Part shown: positions 11,601-24,057 of the stretch, piece after piece | Layout: the number at the start of each line of letters is the position of its first letter | Position numbering within the stretch: the first letter of the stretch is position 1 | Assembly (NCBI RefSeq): GCF_964275005.1 | Contig: NC_092701.1 | Coordinates: 34,598,520-34,662,519 of the forward strand | Length of the DNA: 64,000 bases | Direction of reading: 5' to 3' | Origin: Diadema setosum | Taxonomy: Eukaryota; Echinodermata; Echinoidea; Diadematoida; Diadematidae | The notes under the pieces: generated by a model | Databases searched by the model: none | Told to the model about the DNA's origin: nothing | What the model saw: only the letters and a program-made list of their open reading frames with translations | Program-made: the position numbers and the translations under genes

Positions 11601-14600
11601 TTGATTTTCTGTATTACAATCCCAGTACCAAGAAGCATTTTTAGGGTTGCAGTTGCCTTTTCTACACACGAATATGTGTTACAATTTCCATTGCTTGTTC
11701 CCAAACTGAGTAGTCTTCCATAATACTTACTGTAGTTAAGGAGAATGAATAAGTGTTCCTTCATAATGTACAGTTGATAACTTAGACACCTGCCATCTCT
11801 TGCCCTCTTCCCTCAGACAATCGCTATGTTGCCCTCGTTGTTCTGGACAATCAACTCACTACCCTGGTGCTATACGAGAAACCGAAACACAAACACCGTC
11901 CTGCCCGCTCCTTCTCCATCGAGAAGGACGCCCTCCATCCTCCGCTGGCGGCCATGAACTACCCTCGCAGCGCCAGTGGGGTCACCGAGCTCAATGGGAA
12001 GATAATCGTTGCAGGTGAGACTTTCTCAGCTATCAGTTATCTATGGTCATAAATGCCTCTGTGTGTTCGCTTTTGTCTCATTTGAATCAACCAGAGTTTT
12101 CATTGGTACAGTGAGAACTTCCATACAGCAATTATATCTTTGGAGTTTTGCCCTCCCCTCCATCGCATTCTCTCTTTTTGTTGGTAGGCTACGCCGAGTA
12201 GGATCAAAGATTGGTTAAAGAAGGATTGCTGTGGAAGTATCCTAGACACTTCAGGCTTGACCCTTAGTTTTTAGCGCACAACCTGTGTTACCCCATTGTA
12301 TAATCGTGTCAGTCTTGTTTGCAGGCATGGGTGGGATTAGGACTGTCTCTATTGCTGTAAAAAAAAAAAAAAGAAGAAGAAGAATAATAATGAATAAATA
12401 GTAATAATGATAGTAATAAGGAAGTAAGTTACTTAAAAAAAAATAAATGTGGATCTTGCCATTCTCTCAGGTGGGTATGACCGCGGCAAGTTCCACTCCA
12501 GCACAGAGGCCTTCGACCCCGTGACCAACAAGTGGGAACTGCTGCGCCCTATGTCCACCCCTAGAGGGCGCTTCCAGCTCAGCCAGCTGAACGGATTCCT
12601 CTACGTCGCTGGGGGCTCAAATGGCAACTGTGAGCTGAAGTCCTGCGAAAGCTATGACACCTTGAATGACTGGACCTCCACCCCAGAGATGCCCCTACCC
12701 AGAACTTGTTATGGTGAGTCATCTTCACATGGTGCAGCAAGAGGTCAAATCTAACTACCTTCAACAGTTCCATTAGAGAGACCTTTGAACAGACATTACG
12801 CATAGGTCTATAATGTGACTAGCCACTCAATATTCATGTTGGCCATAATGAACTGGGGTAAAAATCAAACAAATGGAAATGGAAATGGCATTTGTAAATA
12901 AGAAAGAATAAGAAAATTATGGAATATTAACCTGTTGAAGACTAGTCCCAAGTATTCTTGGGCAGGTGTGTGTGGGGAGAGTTGTGTCAAAGCAAAAGCA
13001 GCTCGTCCCCAACGGGTTAAGTATTTTCCAAAAATGGAAATTGGTCACAATTTCTAATTTCAAAATTAGAACTGATAGCATTGTTATTTCCTCACAAGGC
13101 TACCATGGACCTGCATACAAAACTTCTCTAGATTTCCATTTCTGATATGACATAAAACAAAAATAAAGTTGTATTTTTTTTTATTTATTTTTTTTTTTTG
13201 CATCCTGTAATTGTCTAGAAGTCAGATAACTAGCACTGACTGAGGAAAACAGAAAAAAGTAATACATTTCTTCCTCGAAACAAACAAACAAAAAACCCAC
13301 AGAGCTTTGGTTGACTTTAGTGCTGACTTTTGTTTGTGATGATTAGTTGAATAAAGATATTTGCTGGTTTTTGATGGTACAGAAGAGCCCTTCTGCAACC
13401 ACAAGTTTGTCGATATTCAAGCTGTCTTTCTATTCAGTAAACTGTGCCAGAGTGATAGCATTAGTGAACTGAGGGCAGCCATGCTAGATAGACAGGTCTG
13501 ACGGTTCAATTATGTTAATTCATGGAACACGAGATGGCGTAGGCTAAAGCCAGTGCATGCCCTCAGATTTTATGAGTAGCAGTAGTTTTGTCAAGTTAGT
13601 GAGCATGTGTACCTCATCTTGTGTTTTCAGGTGCTACTGTCCTGAATGGTCAACTCTACATCATTGGCGGTGCCAGTGGGAGCTCCAACCTGAAGAGCTG
13701 CCTACGATATGACCCATCCTCATCCACGTGGTCAGACATTGCCCCTCTGACTGAAGGTCAGTTGGACTGTAGGGTTCCAAACCTGTCCAATCTGTGACCC
13801 CTGAAGAGGCCGCCACACTCTTCAAGTTCAATGTATATGTAGTGGATAATTTAAGAGAACAGTAAGACATCCAGAAGTGATGATATTTTGAAACTCTCTC
13901 TCTCTAAATTTGAAATTCTGATTCTGGGGCAATAAAATCTGTCCCAGTCTTAGGACCAGATAAAATGAAGGAATGATGTCATCACGTCACAAATCTGTAG
14001 ATGGTTTTCAGAGAGCAGCCAACCAGTTGTGCCCCTCGGTGGTGAAAATGGTGCTCATACAGTGTTAAAGATAATATAAAGTTTTGGTACCTCAAAAGTT
14101 TCCCTGAATTTCCTTGTCTTAGTTTGTGTTTCAGGTTAAAGTACCTTTCATATAAGTAACACTGTGAGACTTACTCGCCCCAAAGTGCTCTCATGTCTAG
14201 TAATCATGCAATTGACTGCAACCAGCAGCCCCATACGCATAGAGTAATGGGGCTTCGCATTGTAGCATTCAGGATCATGACAGATTTAGTATCGCGGGTA
14301 AATTTCAACTTCAAATCCAAAAATTTCTTCAATTTGAAGACTTACCAATTAAGTTGAAGTATTGAAAACAGGCTTCGGGCAACGTTTGGTTCTGCCAATA
14401 GTCCCTTTCTGTTCGAATTGATGACTGAATGTGACTCGGTCGAGAGGACCTTGGGAGAGCTACATACACTGAATACTACGGCCAGCGCATGCACATCACA
14501 TGCGCACAAATTTCAAATCCATGAACGGATAAGATGTTTGTGTGCGCATGCGCTGGCGCATGCGCAAGCACAAAACAAAGTCCTGTGCAATTTTTTGACT

Positions 14601-15944
14601 CGTAGCGTTCTGTATATGTCTTTTTTGGGCATATTTTATTTATTTGTTGTTGGGTTTTTATTTGCCAACACCATACATAGGTCGAGCTCAAGTTGGAGTT
14701 TGTTCCATGAGCGGAAAGATATATGCAGTCGGCGGCTCGGACTCCTGGAACTGCTACAACTCGGTGGAGGTCTACCAACCAGAGGAGAACAAGTGGAGAT
14801 CCATTGCACCCATGAAGAGCTGCCGCAGGGGTGCAGGAACCTGCACTGTTGATGGTATGGGTGCCTTTGTGACGCCCCTTTTCAAGAGTGGCTCTATTAC
14901 TTAGGGGAAATTTGTGGGATTGATGCATGAACAGAGATAGGGTCCAGAAATACAGTTGATTGCAGTTAGAACATGACTTTACTCTTTCTACACCCTGGTT
15001 CTGTTGCATCTTGGGCAAGAAAAGGATGGACTGAGGTGCTTGTTCTCATTTGAATAGTTACAGATTTGTATATTCTCATTACTTGTCTAGTGTAGGTTGT
15101 ACAGTGTAGTGCCAAAACTGATGCAAAGTGGTTTGGACTTTAAACTTGTCATTTCGAGTGTAAAGATTCCATTTTTTTCTTCTTTCACTTATGCAAACCT
15201 GCTGTTGCCAGTTGGCAAATCTTCTTAGCAATCTTCTCAATCCACTAAATGGCACAAATGACAGCGTATACTGATGCTTTTAAGGGTAGTTTATGAAATG
15301 GCCTTAAGCTAATTGTTTTCATATAGCAATGCTATGTGAAACAGTTTCTCTTATGTGTTGTAATGCACCCACCTTAAAGGTGGCATTTGAAGGGGAGGAG
15401 GGAATGGCATCTGAGCCTATGAAAAATAGAAAGTGGATTTTTATGGGAATTTACATGGGAGATTCACCTGTGTCTCATGTCTTTGTCATGTTCACTATTT
15501 GTCATATCCACAGGTAAGATGTATGCCATTGGTGGCAGTGACGGTCAGATGGTGCTGGACACCGTAGAGTGCTATGACCCCGAGACCGAGGAGTGGGCCC
15601 CGGCGGCCAGCATGTCCACGCCCCGCGTCAACGTCGGTGTGGGTGTGGCCGACGGCAAGATCTACGCCATTGGCGGCTTCAGCGGCAAGCGGTTCCTGGA
15701 CAGCGTGGAGATGTACAACCCGAACAACAACCGCTGGTACCAGGTTGCCAGGCACTTGCGGGTCCCTGCCACGTCCTCTCCGCCCCTTTCGCCCCTCCTG
15801 TCCATGAACGGCTCTGAGGATGATGGCGCGTTCCATTCCAACGGCAAGGACATGCCCGCTTCGGTGCCCATCACCAACGGAAAGGACGCCTCTTCGAAAC
15901 CCCATCCCAACCATACAGATGCCCCGACGCTCCCTGTGGCATAG
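8672..15944 (+). CDS. IVNS1ABP: IVNS1ABP-like BTB-BACK-Kelch protein (5'-partial, eight exons)
   Basis: Exons: 8672-8796, 10351-10473, 11101-11413, 11817-12014, 12471-12713, 13631-13756, 14681-14854, 15514-15944 (stop TAG 15942-15944). They join in one frame to 576 residues. The order is the rest of a BACK domain, a Gly/Lys-rich linker, a DSWKVIAS strand like the human EWKIVAS segment, then six Kelch repeats, each with a Gly-Gly pair (VAGGYD, VAGGSNG, IIGGAS, AVGGSDS, AIGGSDG, AIGGFSG). A Ser/Pro/Asn-rich tail of about 60 residues follows and is longer than in the human protein. The human relative (influenza NS1A-binding protein) acts in actin stability and as a CUL3-type adaptor candidate. 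The BTB domain is not in the window, so the gene starts further left. The first visible exon begins mid-codon. Intron 8797-10350 carries degenerate repeats at 9138-9290; intron 12714-13630 carries a MITE; the other introns show nothing recognisable. Confidence 0.9.
9138..9290. repeat. Degenerate short tandem repeats
   Basis: About four imperfect units built around CTAAAGTGGAAATCTAAAG followed by GTATTCAT, within the first visible intron of the Kelch gene. Unit spacing varies (roughly 40-55 bp). No coding or RNA role is evident. Confidence 0.5.
12927..13020. mobile_element. TTAA-flanked MITE (piggyBac-like), copy 1
   Basis: A 94-bp element bounded by TTAA on both sides, with ends TTAACCTGTTGAAGAC and, inverted, TTAACCCGTTGGGGAC. 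Inside is a palindrome close to TCCCAAGTAT-CTTGGG. A second copy lies at 50946-51036. TTAA targets followed by CC(C/T) ends are typical of piggyBac-type elements; that family assignment is inference. Confidence 0.65.
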
Positions 15945-16583
15945 TTTTGTTTTGTATTTTTTCTTCCTTGCAGGGCAAACGACATATTTTGCAGTGATGT
16001 GTAGTGGTCTATGTTGTACAATCATGGACTTTCTTATTGTCTATTATAGAGAATGTAGTCAGTAGGACAATTGCTACAGAAGAGATTTGGTGCTTACAAA
16101 GTCAGTCTATACATCATGACACAAAGTAAGGTTGTGGTTTGAGGAAGTATGTGAGTGACAGCGCTTTGCCAGGAGGAATGGACTTTTGTTTGTTGTTTTT
16201 TTTTTTAAATGTCAAGTATTAGAGTAGGTGTAGGGTACATTTGCTACGAATTCGATTTCGAGAGAAAGACAAGGTCACATGACTTAATTTATAGGCCTCT
16301 AAACAGTAATTGATTTTTCTTCATCATTATAAAGAAGCTTTCTATTCAGCCCAGGTGGCTGTGACTAAAGAGTTCTGCACTCATTATGACACTTAGCTTT
16401 CGAAACCTCAGATTTTTGGAACTCCTTTACTTTCAAAGATAATTCATCTGAGATTTTCCACTGTAGTATTTGAATGGGAAATTGAACATAGGGGAAATCA
16501 GTATTGTTGCTGTGATGAAAGTGTGGCTGTTCTGTGGGTTTGCGACTCTGTTTCATCGAGGCAAACAAAGACACACCCAGTTA

Positions 16584-16776
16584 CTGTACGAGCTGAAATT
16601 TTCGCTGTGGTTTTATTTTCGTGAATTTCGCAAATCGCCTATGAACCGCGAAAATAACAATGTGCGAACGATGAGTACAGCTAGACCTCGCGACCGCGAA
16701 ATTAACAACACGTGAAAATGTCCTCCTAGTAGCAATTCGCGAAAATATCTGTACGCGAAAATTTCAGCTCGTACAG
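16584..16776. mobile_element. TA-flanked MITE with CTGTACGAGCTG ends
   Basis: A 193-bp element whose ends CTGTACGAGCTGAAATTTTC are near-perfect inverted repeats, with TA on both sides as in Tc1/mariner insertions. The interior is rich in TTCGCGAA-like motifs. A diverged relative is at 55029-55242. It has no coding capacity. It lies in the putative 3' UTR of the Kelch gene. Confidence 0.75.
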
Positions 16777-17711
16777 TAGATTAAACAGTGCATTTTTTTG
16801 ATAAGCCATCTCCAAATATGTTGTGGCATGATTTTTATTGGGATGCATGTTTCACATTGCATGGGCTCAAAAAAAAGAAAGAAAGAAAGAAAGTTATGAG
16901 GAAATCTGCATTTATTACATCACTGATCATGTCACTGGGCATTGTAGATATTGTAAGAAACTCGTTTCGTAGATCAGTTAGCATTGCACGTTGGAGTTAG
17001 CCCTTACAATTTGTTTGGTTTTTTTTTTTTCCTTACCGGTTGTCCAGTCTGAAAGCAAGGTGCACACTCCCATTATATGAAGGTGTTTCTTCAGTTTATA
17101 AGAAATATATAGTGTGGAGAAGCATTTTGTGTATGAAGAGATAGCATTTTCCTGCTCCTAAATGGCAACCCTGTTTTCAGCAATGATGATACAAGGATAT
17201 CTGCACTAAAAAGTGAAACCAATCCAACAATCATGCAACTTAACACTACCTCCTCAGCCTCACATTCGTGCAGAGTCACGTGTGTCCAGGGAACTACGAG
17301 ACAAGATGAAATTCTCGTAAGATTAGACCACACAAATGATTCTGTTAAATTTCTGTAGCTTTGTGTGTATGTGCATATTATTCCATAACAGTTATCAATG
17401 TTGTGCTTCACAGGATATTTAGGTTATATTTCTGTGCCTAATATATTTTGAGCTTAATACTTACACATGAGTGTTATAATGTGCACTGGTGTTCATATTT
17501 TTATTTCGTAGTCGGCACATAGATTCTGAAGTGTGTCCTATGTAAGAGCTTTTTTATGTTTCTTTCTGACTATCATTACAGAACATTGTTTGCTAGGGTC
17601 AAACATGTTGGCTTCACAAAGGGGGGATTAATGTTAGTAATGTCTTTTTGCGTTAGCTTTTTGCTTTCTTTTTTCTTTTTTTTTTTCTTTGTTTCTGCTC
17701 ACAAATTGGGC

Positions 17712-18077
17712 TTAAAGGGGATGGCTAGTAACTGATTAGTGGGAATGCCGGGGGATGATTGTTTCAATCCTTGTGGGATTCATTTAAGAGTACATCATAT
17801 ATCTATTGTTGTGTGAAAATTATTTGCTTCAGAATGGTCTCATATTCAAGTAATGTGCAGTTTAATATTTCCAGGTTAGCATGCCTGTACAGTGACAAGG
17901 TGATCGTTAACATTAAACTGCACATTACTTGAATATGAGACCACTCTGAATGCAAATAATTTTCACACAACAATAGATATGTAATGTACTCTTAAATGAA
18001 TCCCACAAGGATTGGAACAATCATCCCCCAGCATTCCCACTGATTCCCACTGATTAGCTACTAGCCATCCCCTTTAA
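17712..18077. mobile_element. Foldback element with TTAAAGGGGATGG ends
   Basis: A 366-bp near-palindrome. The arms (about 160 bp each, with few mismatches) start TTAAAGGGGATGGCTAGTA and end with its inverse. The central loop lies around 17870-17915. The left arm runs through GAATCATTTAAGAGTACAT-like sequence that is mirrored at 17985-18010. No coding capacity. If transcribed in the 3' UTR it would form a long hairpin. Confidence 0.8.
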
Positions 18078-21000
18078 GGCATCATTTGATTTTTTGCATT
18101 GCATGATGCTGCTTCGCATTCTGTGTCAAAAGCTTTTGCCATGTTGTTTATTCGCTGTTCTTCATGTTGGGTCTCTTTCTGATTCGCATTTTCTTTTTCT
18201 CTTTTCCAATGTGAGGAAGTAAATCGTAGCTAAGCCAGATTTGTGCCATTCAGTGCAATTTGAAATTTGCCATATTCAGAGGACCAACATGGTAACGATC
18301 TCTCAAATTCTAGTCAACCTTTCTACAGCCGCAAAGGAGAAACATGCAGAATTCTTACCGTACCTAGTCAAATGGTCGTAAACCTGAATATCTCAGGATT
18401 CAATTTGTCGAACAGGTAGATAGGAAGGGACTAATTTTGGCATGTTAATATCTGTACAACCGGTTTAATACATATCCACTTCAGCAGCTCCAAAAACTAC
18501 ATTCCCCTGTTGTATTTTAAACACACATAAATCATGGATGCTAGAGGGAAAACCACTCTATTTCACAATGTAACCTTTTGGGAGGTAATGTGATATGCAG
18601 GCTCCCTATCAGGTGTTTTAAGCATAATTGAAAGTCAAGCATAGAGGTGGTAACCTGTCCAGCAGTGCATTAACCCATATCTACTGGTCACGTAATGCAG
18701 TCCATAAGCTGCTGTAGGCTATTTCATGCACATTCACTCAATTTTGCTTTCTCAACTCCAAATTAATGTCACAGACACTACTTAGAAGGAAACTATGGAA
18801 AACAGTGTACCAATTAAAAGAGAAACTAATGGTCTTTAATATGAAATGTAAATCAGAGTCCTCTATAATGAATTATGTGATGTCACTTAATATGGATATT
18901 TACATACAAAATCATGCATTTTTGATTCATGATATCACATACTCAAAAAAAAAAAACCCTTATGAAAAATATGAATGATCTTTATGCAGAAAGAAGATTT
19001 TTTTTTTCAATATTCATTTCTTTGAGCTATATGTAACTGTAATGAAGGAACTGTAAGCCCTCTGATGAAGTGGTTGGCGTGCATCTTGGTTGAATGCAAG
19101 TATCATGCACTAAAAAATGCAAACCTACAAATTGTTTGAGTGAACTGTAACATTACTCCACTTTGCCATCATTGTACATTTGGAGTGCATATGTTGTAGA
19201 CATGACTGAGTTATTGTATGTATAAGACTATGATCTATTTTTGTTTGGTTTTATTGTTTCTGTGTTTGTAGTTGTCTTTCATTGTGTGTCTCACTGTACT
19301 TTTACCCGTCCACTCGGTGTTTCACTGTCAGTAGAATGACATAGTTTTCATGATTCACCCCTTTTGTCGGTTGCAAATGTTCCTTCTGCACGCTGTCACA
19401 GACCGTTGGAAGGTTTAGTTTTGTGCTGCATTGTTTTATAATCTGGAATTAAATCAAATCTGGCATTTTTCAGTGAGGTTTGAAATGTATATGGCATTGT
19501 ATGTTTACATAAATGTCATAGTAATTCTGGTAGTGCCATAATGTTTTCCCCAAGCACTTTATTTTTGTTTTTGCTTGTTTGATTGTTACTTAATGGGGGG
19601 GGGGGGTGATGCAGCTTACACAGGAATACTGTGCCAATTAACAATGGCCTACGACAATGATTTATCAACCTTATTGGAAAATGAGCACAAAGAGAAGCTG
19701 ACAACATGTATTTTATGCAGATTAAAGAGATGACACGTACGTGCATTTGCAGTAGTGTATCCCCTGAGTGTGCACGGTATTAATGAAGTTGACGTAGCAT
19801 TTTTCTGCTCTGCTTATTTCATCCTGGTCCATAAGTACCGGTACCTGTTAATCAGGTAATGAATCCAGTATTTGGGTTTGTGTGGGAGATACGGTAAATG
19901 TTTGACTGTGAGAGAATGCATGGAATGCATAGCTATGACTTTTTGTTGTTGTTGAGGTTTGTGTTCACTGTGATGAAAGAAGAGAATGTTTTATGATGTT
20001 TGTTATACTTGAGACAGAATCTTCCATCATTCACTTGAGATCTGTACAGTTGTCAAATGGTGTTGAAACAACACTAGGTGTGCTTACAAATTTTTGTTCA
20101 TCTTTTAGAAAATGTATGTTAGAGGGTGTTTTTTGTGTGTTTCTCTTGCTTTTGCAGCTGGTTGTGAAATTAAAAGCCGTCAATGATTGTATGAAATGCA
20201 GAAACAAATGCAAGCTATTGATATGACAGAGGGAAATTTGTATTTTTCCTGTTGTTTTTTTCTCCATGGAGTATTACTTGATGTCTGATGTCAAAGAAAT
20301 GAGACAATAAGTCTGAAATCCATAAATTAGATATATTGCTCTGGAGCAGTCAATATCATTGTGAGAAATTTTATTTTGATATTGGAGAGAATCTACACAT
20401 CTTGACTTCGATTTTGTCTCCAAGTTACCACAGTTTGGGAGATGAAAGAAAGCACGAATGTGTGACTATTTTTGTATAAATTTTGTGCACTCTGAAAATT
20501 GCCGAATATTGATAGTTTGTGCCATGTTATGTATATTTTTGTCTTTGCATGTCCTAGTCAGGAAAATGATGTGTGAGATTTTGTTTAATCTTAGTTTACA
20601 TATCAAATGGCTCGCAATAGCAAGGCGAGTGTGCTGTGGATATGCTTAATCATGCATTCTGACAAATCTCCAGGTCATTGGTATTTGAAAGTTCTAGTAT
20701 TAATCATGTGAACATGTGTCTAGCATGTGTCAAATCATGTGTGTTGTTGTACTGAGCATCTTGGGGAAAAAGAAAGCAGGCCCATAAAGACTGTCATTAC
20801 ATCAGTTTCACAAATACATGTATGTGTGCGTGTGTGTGTGTTTGCATGTGTGTGTATGAATGCATTTATGCAAATTAGAGAGTTGTGGCCGATATTTAAC
20901 ACTCTCTATAAACCTGTATTTCTTGAGAGAGAATGGGACCTATTATGAAGGAGGGGGGTGTTTGATCACTAATAAAAACTATGCGTGTATGTTTGTAACT

Positions 21001-22254
21001 GTCACTGATTTAGCAAAATTTTATGGTACTTCAGTCACTGGTTTGAATGTCATCTGTGCACAAAGAAAACACCACAGTGTGGATTTACTGAACAGGCCTG
21101 GAAGCTTAGGGCTGGAAAATGCATTTGTGACATTAGCATGACATCATTAATCATAATATGTGTACTGTTTGTTATTTCCTCGATGTAGATGACCGATCTG
21201 CAAAAAGAAAGAAAAAAGAAAAAAAAAGTACTGAGTAAGAAGGTGTAAAACAGAAGAAACAAATGCATATTTTGTATTAGAAGTTGTGTGGCAGGGAAAA
21301 TATTAACAATATGTGTGCATTCCTCTTTATACCAACACTTTATTCCTCATTGAGCAAAGTGTCTGACAGTCATTGTGCATTGTTTGCTGAACATTCATTG
21401 TTGGAATTATCAAATTGCTGTCGTAGATTTCATCTTCACTATTTTGTCCAGGCATTACATCAGATTAATGCTTGCCATGAATTGGCGCATTCTGCTGACA
21501 GGTGTGGTGAGGACTAATATCAGCCAAAGTCTGATGAAAATTTTTGTACACGCTTGACAACATTCATGTTTCAGCAGATGCCATAATATCACGAAACGAA
21601 AATGAAATGAACAGAAAATTTAAAGAATCAAGTAGAAATGCCTTGTGTGGTATTCCAAATTTTCTCCATCCTTGCATGTAATTTTGGTATCTTATGATGA
21701 GACTGTTTACTGATCATGTGTGCAAGAAGGTAACAATGCAGTCAACATTTTGTGGTGAAATTATTCTTTTTTTCAATGCAAAGAGGGTTGAAGTTATTCC
21801 AGTGTTGTAACCCTAAATGGAAGGGAATGTAGTATGTTGAAATAAGCTCTTTGTTTCCTTATTTTCTTCTCTTTTTTTTATTTCCTCTTTCGCTTTCTTT
21901 CAATGCAACATTTGTCTGAAGCCTTGTCTTTGAAGCAGATTCTTTCTTTCTGTGATAATTAATTCTGGTGAGTTTTGTAAATAAATACATATTATATATA
22001 TATTTGTGTGTGTGCTTGCAATGCATTGCCTGCTGGGTAAATTATCAAGTAGGTCTAAGATTCAGTGGCATACTTGTAATCTCAGTTCACTTTGGTTTGT
22101 TTTGGGTTGTTGCTGTTTAAAAAAATAAAAAATAAAAAAATCGGAAACAGCAAAGGAAAGAATATTAGATGTGGTGAATTCTGAGAAGACACATAATGCC
22201 AGTTGAGAAACTAGGAATTTATCATTATTAAGCAGCATTGTTGAATGTGGATTC

Positions 22255-22260
22255 AATAAA
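22255..22260 (+). promoter_or_regulatory. Candidate polyadenylation signal of the Kelch gene
   Basis: AATAAA followed within 35 bp by TTGTGTGGTTTTGTTGTG, a good GU-rich downstream element. It is the last convincing plus-strand signal before MED27. Confidence 0.4.
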
Positions 22261-22555
22261 AACATTGAAAATTGCAATCTTGTGTGGTTTTGTTGTGTTT
22301 ACAAGCCATTGCATGCATGTGTGAGGCATGATGTGTGTGTGATAAGTAAGTTTTCTCTGTTGGTTATATCAAAATCTTTTGTAGAATTCAGTTTTCTTGG
22401 TGTTGTTTAGTGTGATAATCAAATGTGGTGATACTGTACAATGTACTGAAGACATAATGTACATTGACACATGCGTACCCATTGCAGAGAACATTCTTAG
22501 TTGTTTTACGAGGGCTTGTTTTCCAAGAAATGGGCAATCATCTGCGAATCAAAAT

Positions 22556-22640
22556 GACGAAGATAGTGATGATGACGATGATGATGGTGGTGGTGGTGAT
22601 GGTGATGATGATGATATGATAATGACAATAAAAAGTGATA
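22556..22640. repeat. GAT/GGT trinucleotide microsatellite
   Basis: GATGATGATGGTGGTGGTGATG-type repeats. They generate an Asp-rich frame on the plus strand and a His-rich frame on the minus strand, neither of which is a gene. Confidence 0.8.
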
Positions 22641-22799
22641 AGAATGATAAGAACAATTAAAGCAACAAAAATAATGACAATATAACACACAAAGACAATA
22701 TTGACTGATTGATTCACCAAGTTGTACAAGGTGGATTACTTGAGTAGTACTTGCAGTGTGGCAAGCAGTTTTGAATGAGAGTAATAAAGGTTGCTGTTT

Positions 22800-22977
22800 G
22801 TTATTCCGAAGGTTCAATATTCCGTAGGTTCGTTAATCCGAACATTTGTGGCATTATTCCGAAGGTTCGTTATTCCGAAGATTTGTTCATCCGAAAATGA
22901 AATTCGGAAAAATGAACCTTTGGAATAAGGAATCTTCGGACTGAAGAGACTTCGGAATAACGAACCTTCGGAATAAC
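22800..22977. mobile_element. Inverted-repeat element built from TTATTCCGAAGGTTCG units
   Basis: The ends GTTATTCCGAAGGTTC are inverted at 22962-22977. The interior repeats the same motif several times in both orientations (22856-22882 and 22893-22950), so the whole 178 bp can fold several ways. No coding capacity. It lies in the gap between the Kelch gene and MED27. Confidence 0.65.
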
Positions 22978-23713
22978 GAGCTGTAACCATAATAAAGACA
23001 ATGCCATAATGCACTCATTGGACTCTGCTAATAAACTTGGAATCAGAGAAGCCAGTGAAATTAATATGATGAGACTTATATGCTTGTAGGGTATCCATGC
23101 TCTTTATGATGAGAGTCCGCTGTACAGAAAACTTCAGTTACATGTACAGTGTACCGTATTTCTTGAGAGAAGTTTAGGTCTGATTTATGATATCTTTATT
23201 TGTTAAAGCCAATTTCACATCCAACTGGATTTAAATTTGTGCTTATAATAATGGTGTTTTTGTCACTTGACTGGTGTTGCATGAAAATTGAGTGGGTTAA
23301 ACATATATAAGTCACCGAAGAAAGCATTTTCTAGTTCTACATACAGTGAGAATTTAATGTTTTTTGTCTACCCAGAATGATGTCACATCTATCAAGAGAA
23401 AAGATACCGGTAATTATGTTGATCCGATTGCTTCCTTCCATACAAAGCCAATGAATTATACCAGTTACCGTACTTTACTTAGTAAGATGTGAGATGATCA
23501 CAGTGAAAAAAAAAGTAAGTGCAGTTTTGCCCTTCATTTCTTTTGAGCTCACATATGAGCCAAAGATGAAGTTATATTTTCCTCGTCATCTTTTCACATT
23601 TTCAGCTTCTCCTCAAAAAACCTGTGACAGATATCCATCAATTTTGGCAGGTATACGTGCAGGGCCTACAGCAATAGGATCTCAATTTGTTTCAATGGGT
23701 GCCATGCCCCTCT

Positions 23714-23800
23714 GCCCCCCCCCCCCCCCCCCAAAAAAAAAAACCAACCAAACAAACAAACAAACAAACAAACAAACAAACAAACAAAAAACAAAAAACA
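23714..23800. repeat. Poly-C, poly-A and (CAAA)n low-complexity tract
   Basis: A run of about 19 C, a run of about 11 A, then repeated CAAA units. It lies about 260 bp upstream of the MED27 start. Frames through it are low-complexity only. Confidence 0.85.
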
Positions 23801-24057
23801 AACAAATAATGATAATAAAAGAAAAATCAAATCCAACTCCCAAAGCTAGAGTTCTAAAATTAGAAAAATTCTCTCTGTAGCCCTCATCATTCAAGACATT
23901 CCCCCGAGATAGAGCCTTACAGCTCGCCATGCTTCACGCTCGTTTTGGATTCTACTACTGGTTTACCAGTAACCTATCAAAGATCCAAGGAATTTCGAAT
24001 CAAAATGCGAGATCTATCTATCTATGCGATGCGCATTGATGAAAGGCTGTTAACAAT

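Larger units (their letters stand above)
15945..22276 (+). other. Putative long 3' UTR and downstream region of the Kelch gene
   Basis: No exon was recognised between the stop codon and the MED27 start. Candidate polyadenylation hexamers are AATAAA at 20971-20976, 21979-21984 and 22255-22260. The last has a GT-rich stretch just behind it and is the best site. If it is used, the 3' UTR is about 6.3 kb and includes two palindromic elements (16584-16776 and 17712-18077). An earlier end cannot be excluded. Otherwise the stretch is AT-rich with T runs, a G run at 19595-19604 and a TG run near 20822-20840. Confidence 0.4.

Noticed and set aside
14476-15018. 180-codon minus-strand open frame
   Set aside because: It runs antisense across a Kelch exon and flanking intron, has no recognisable family, and owes its length to the GC-rich exon beneath it.
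15495-16025. 176-codon minus-strand open frame over the last Kelch exon
   Set aside because: An antisense shadow of a strongly coding, GC-rich exon; the plus strand encodes clear Kelch blades.
22397-22817. Asp-rich plus-strand and His-rich minus-strand frames
   Set aside because: They translate a GAT/GGT microsatellite, not a gene.
23710-23880. 128-codon plus-strand frame upstream of MED27
   Set aside because: Its centre is poly-C/poly-A and CAAA repeat; nothing else suggests coding.
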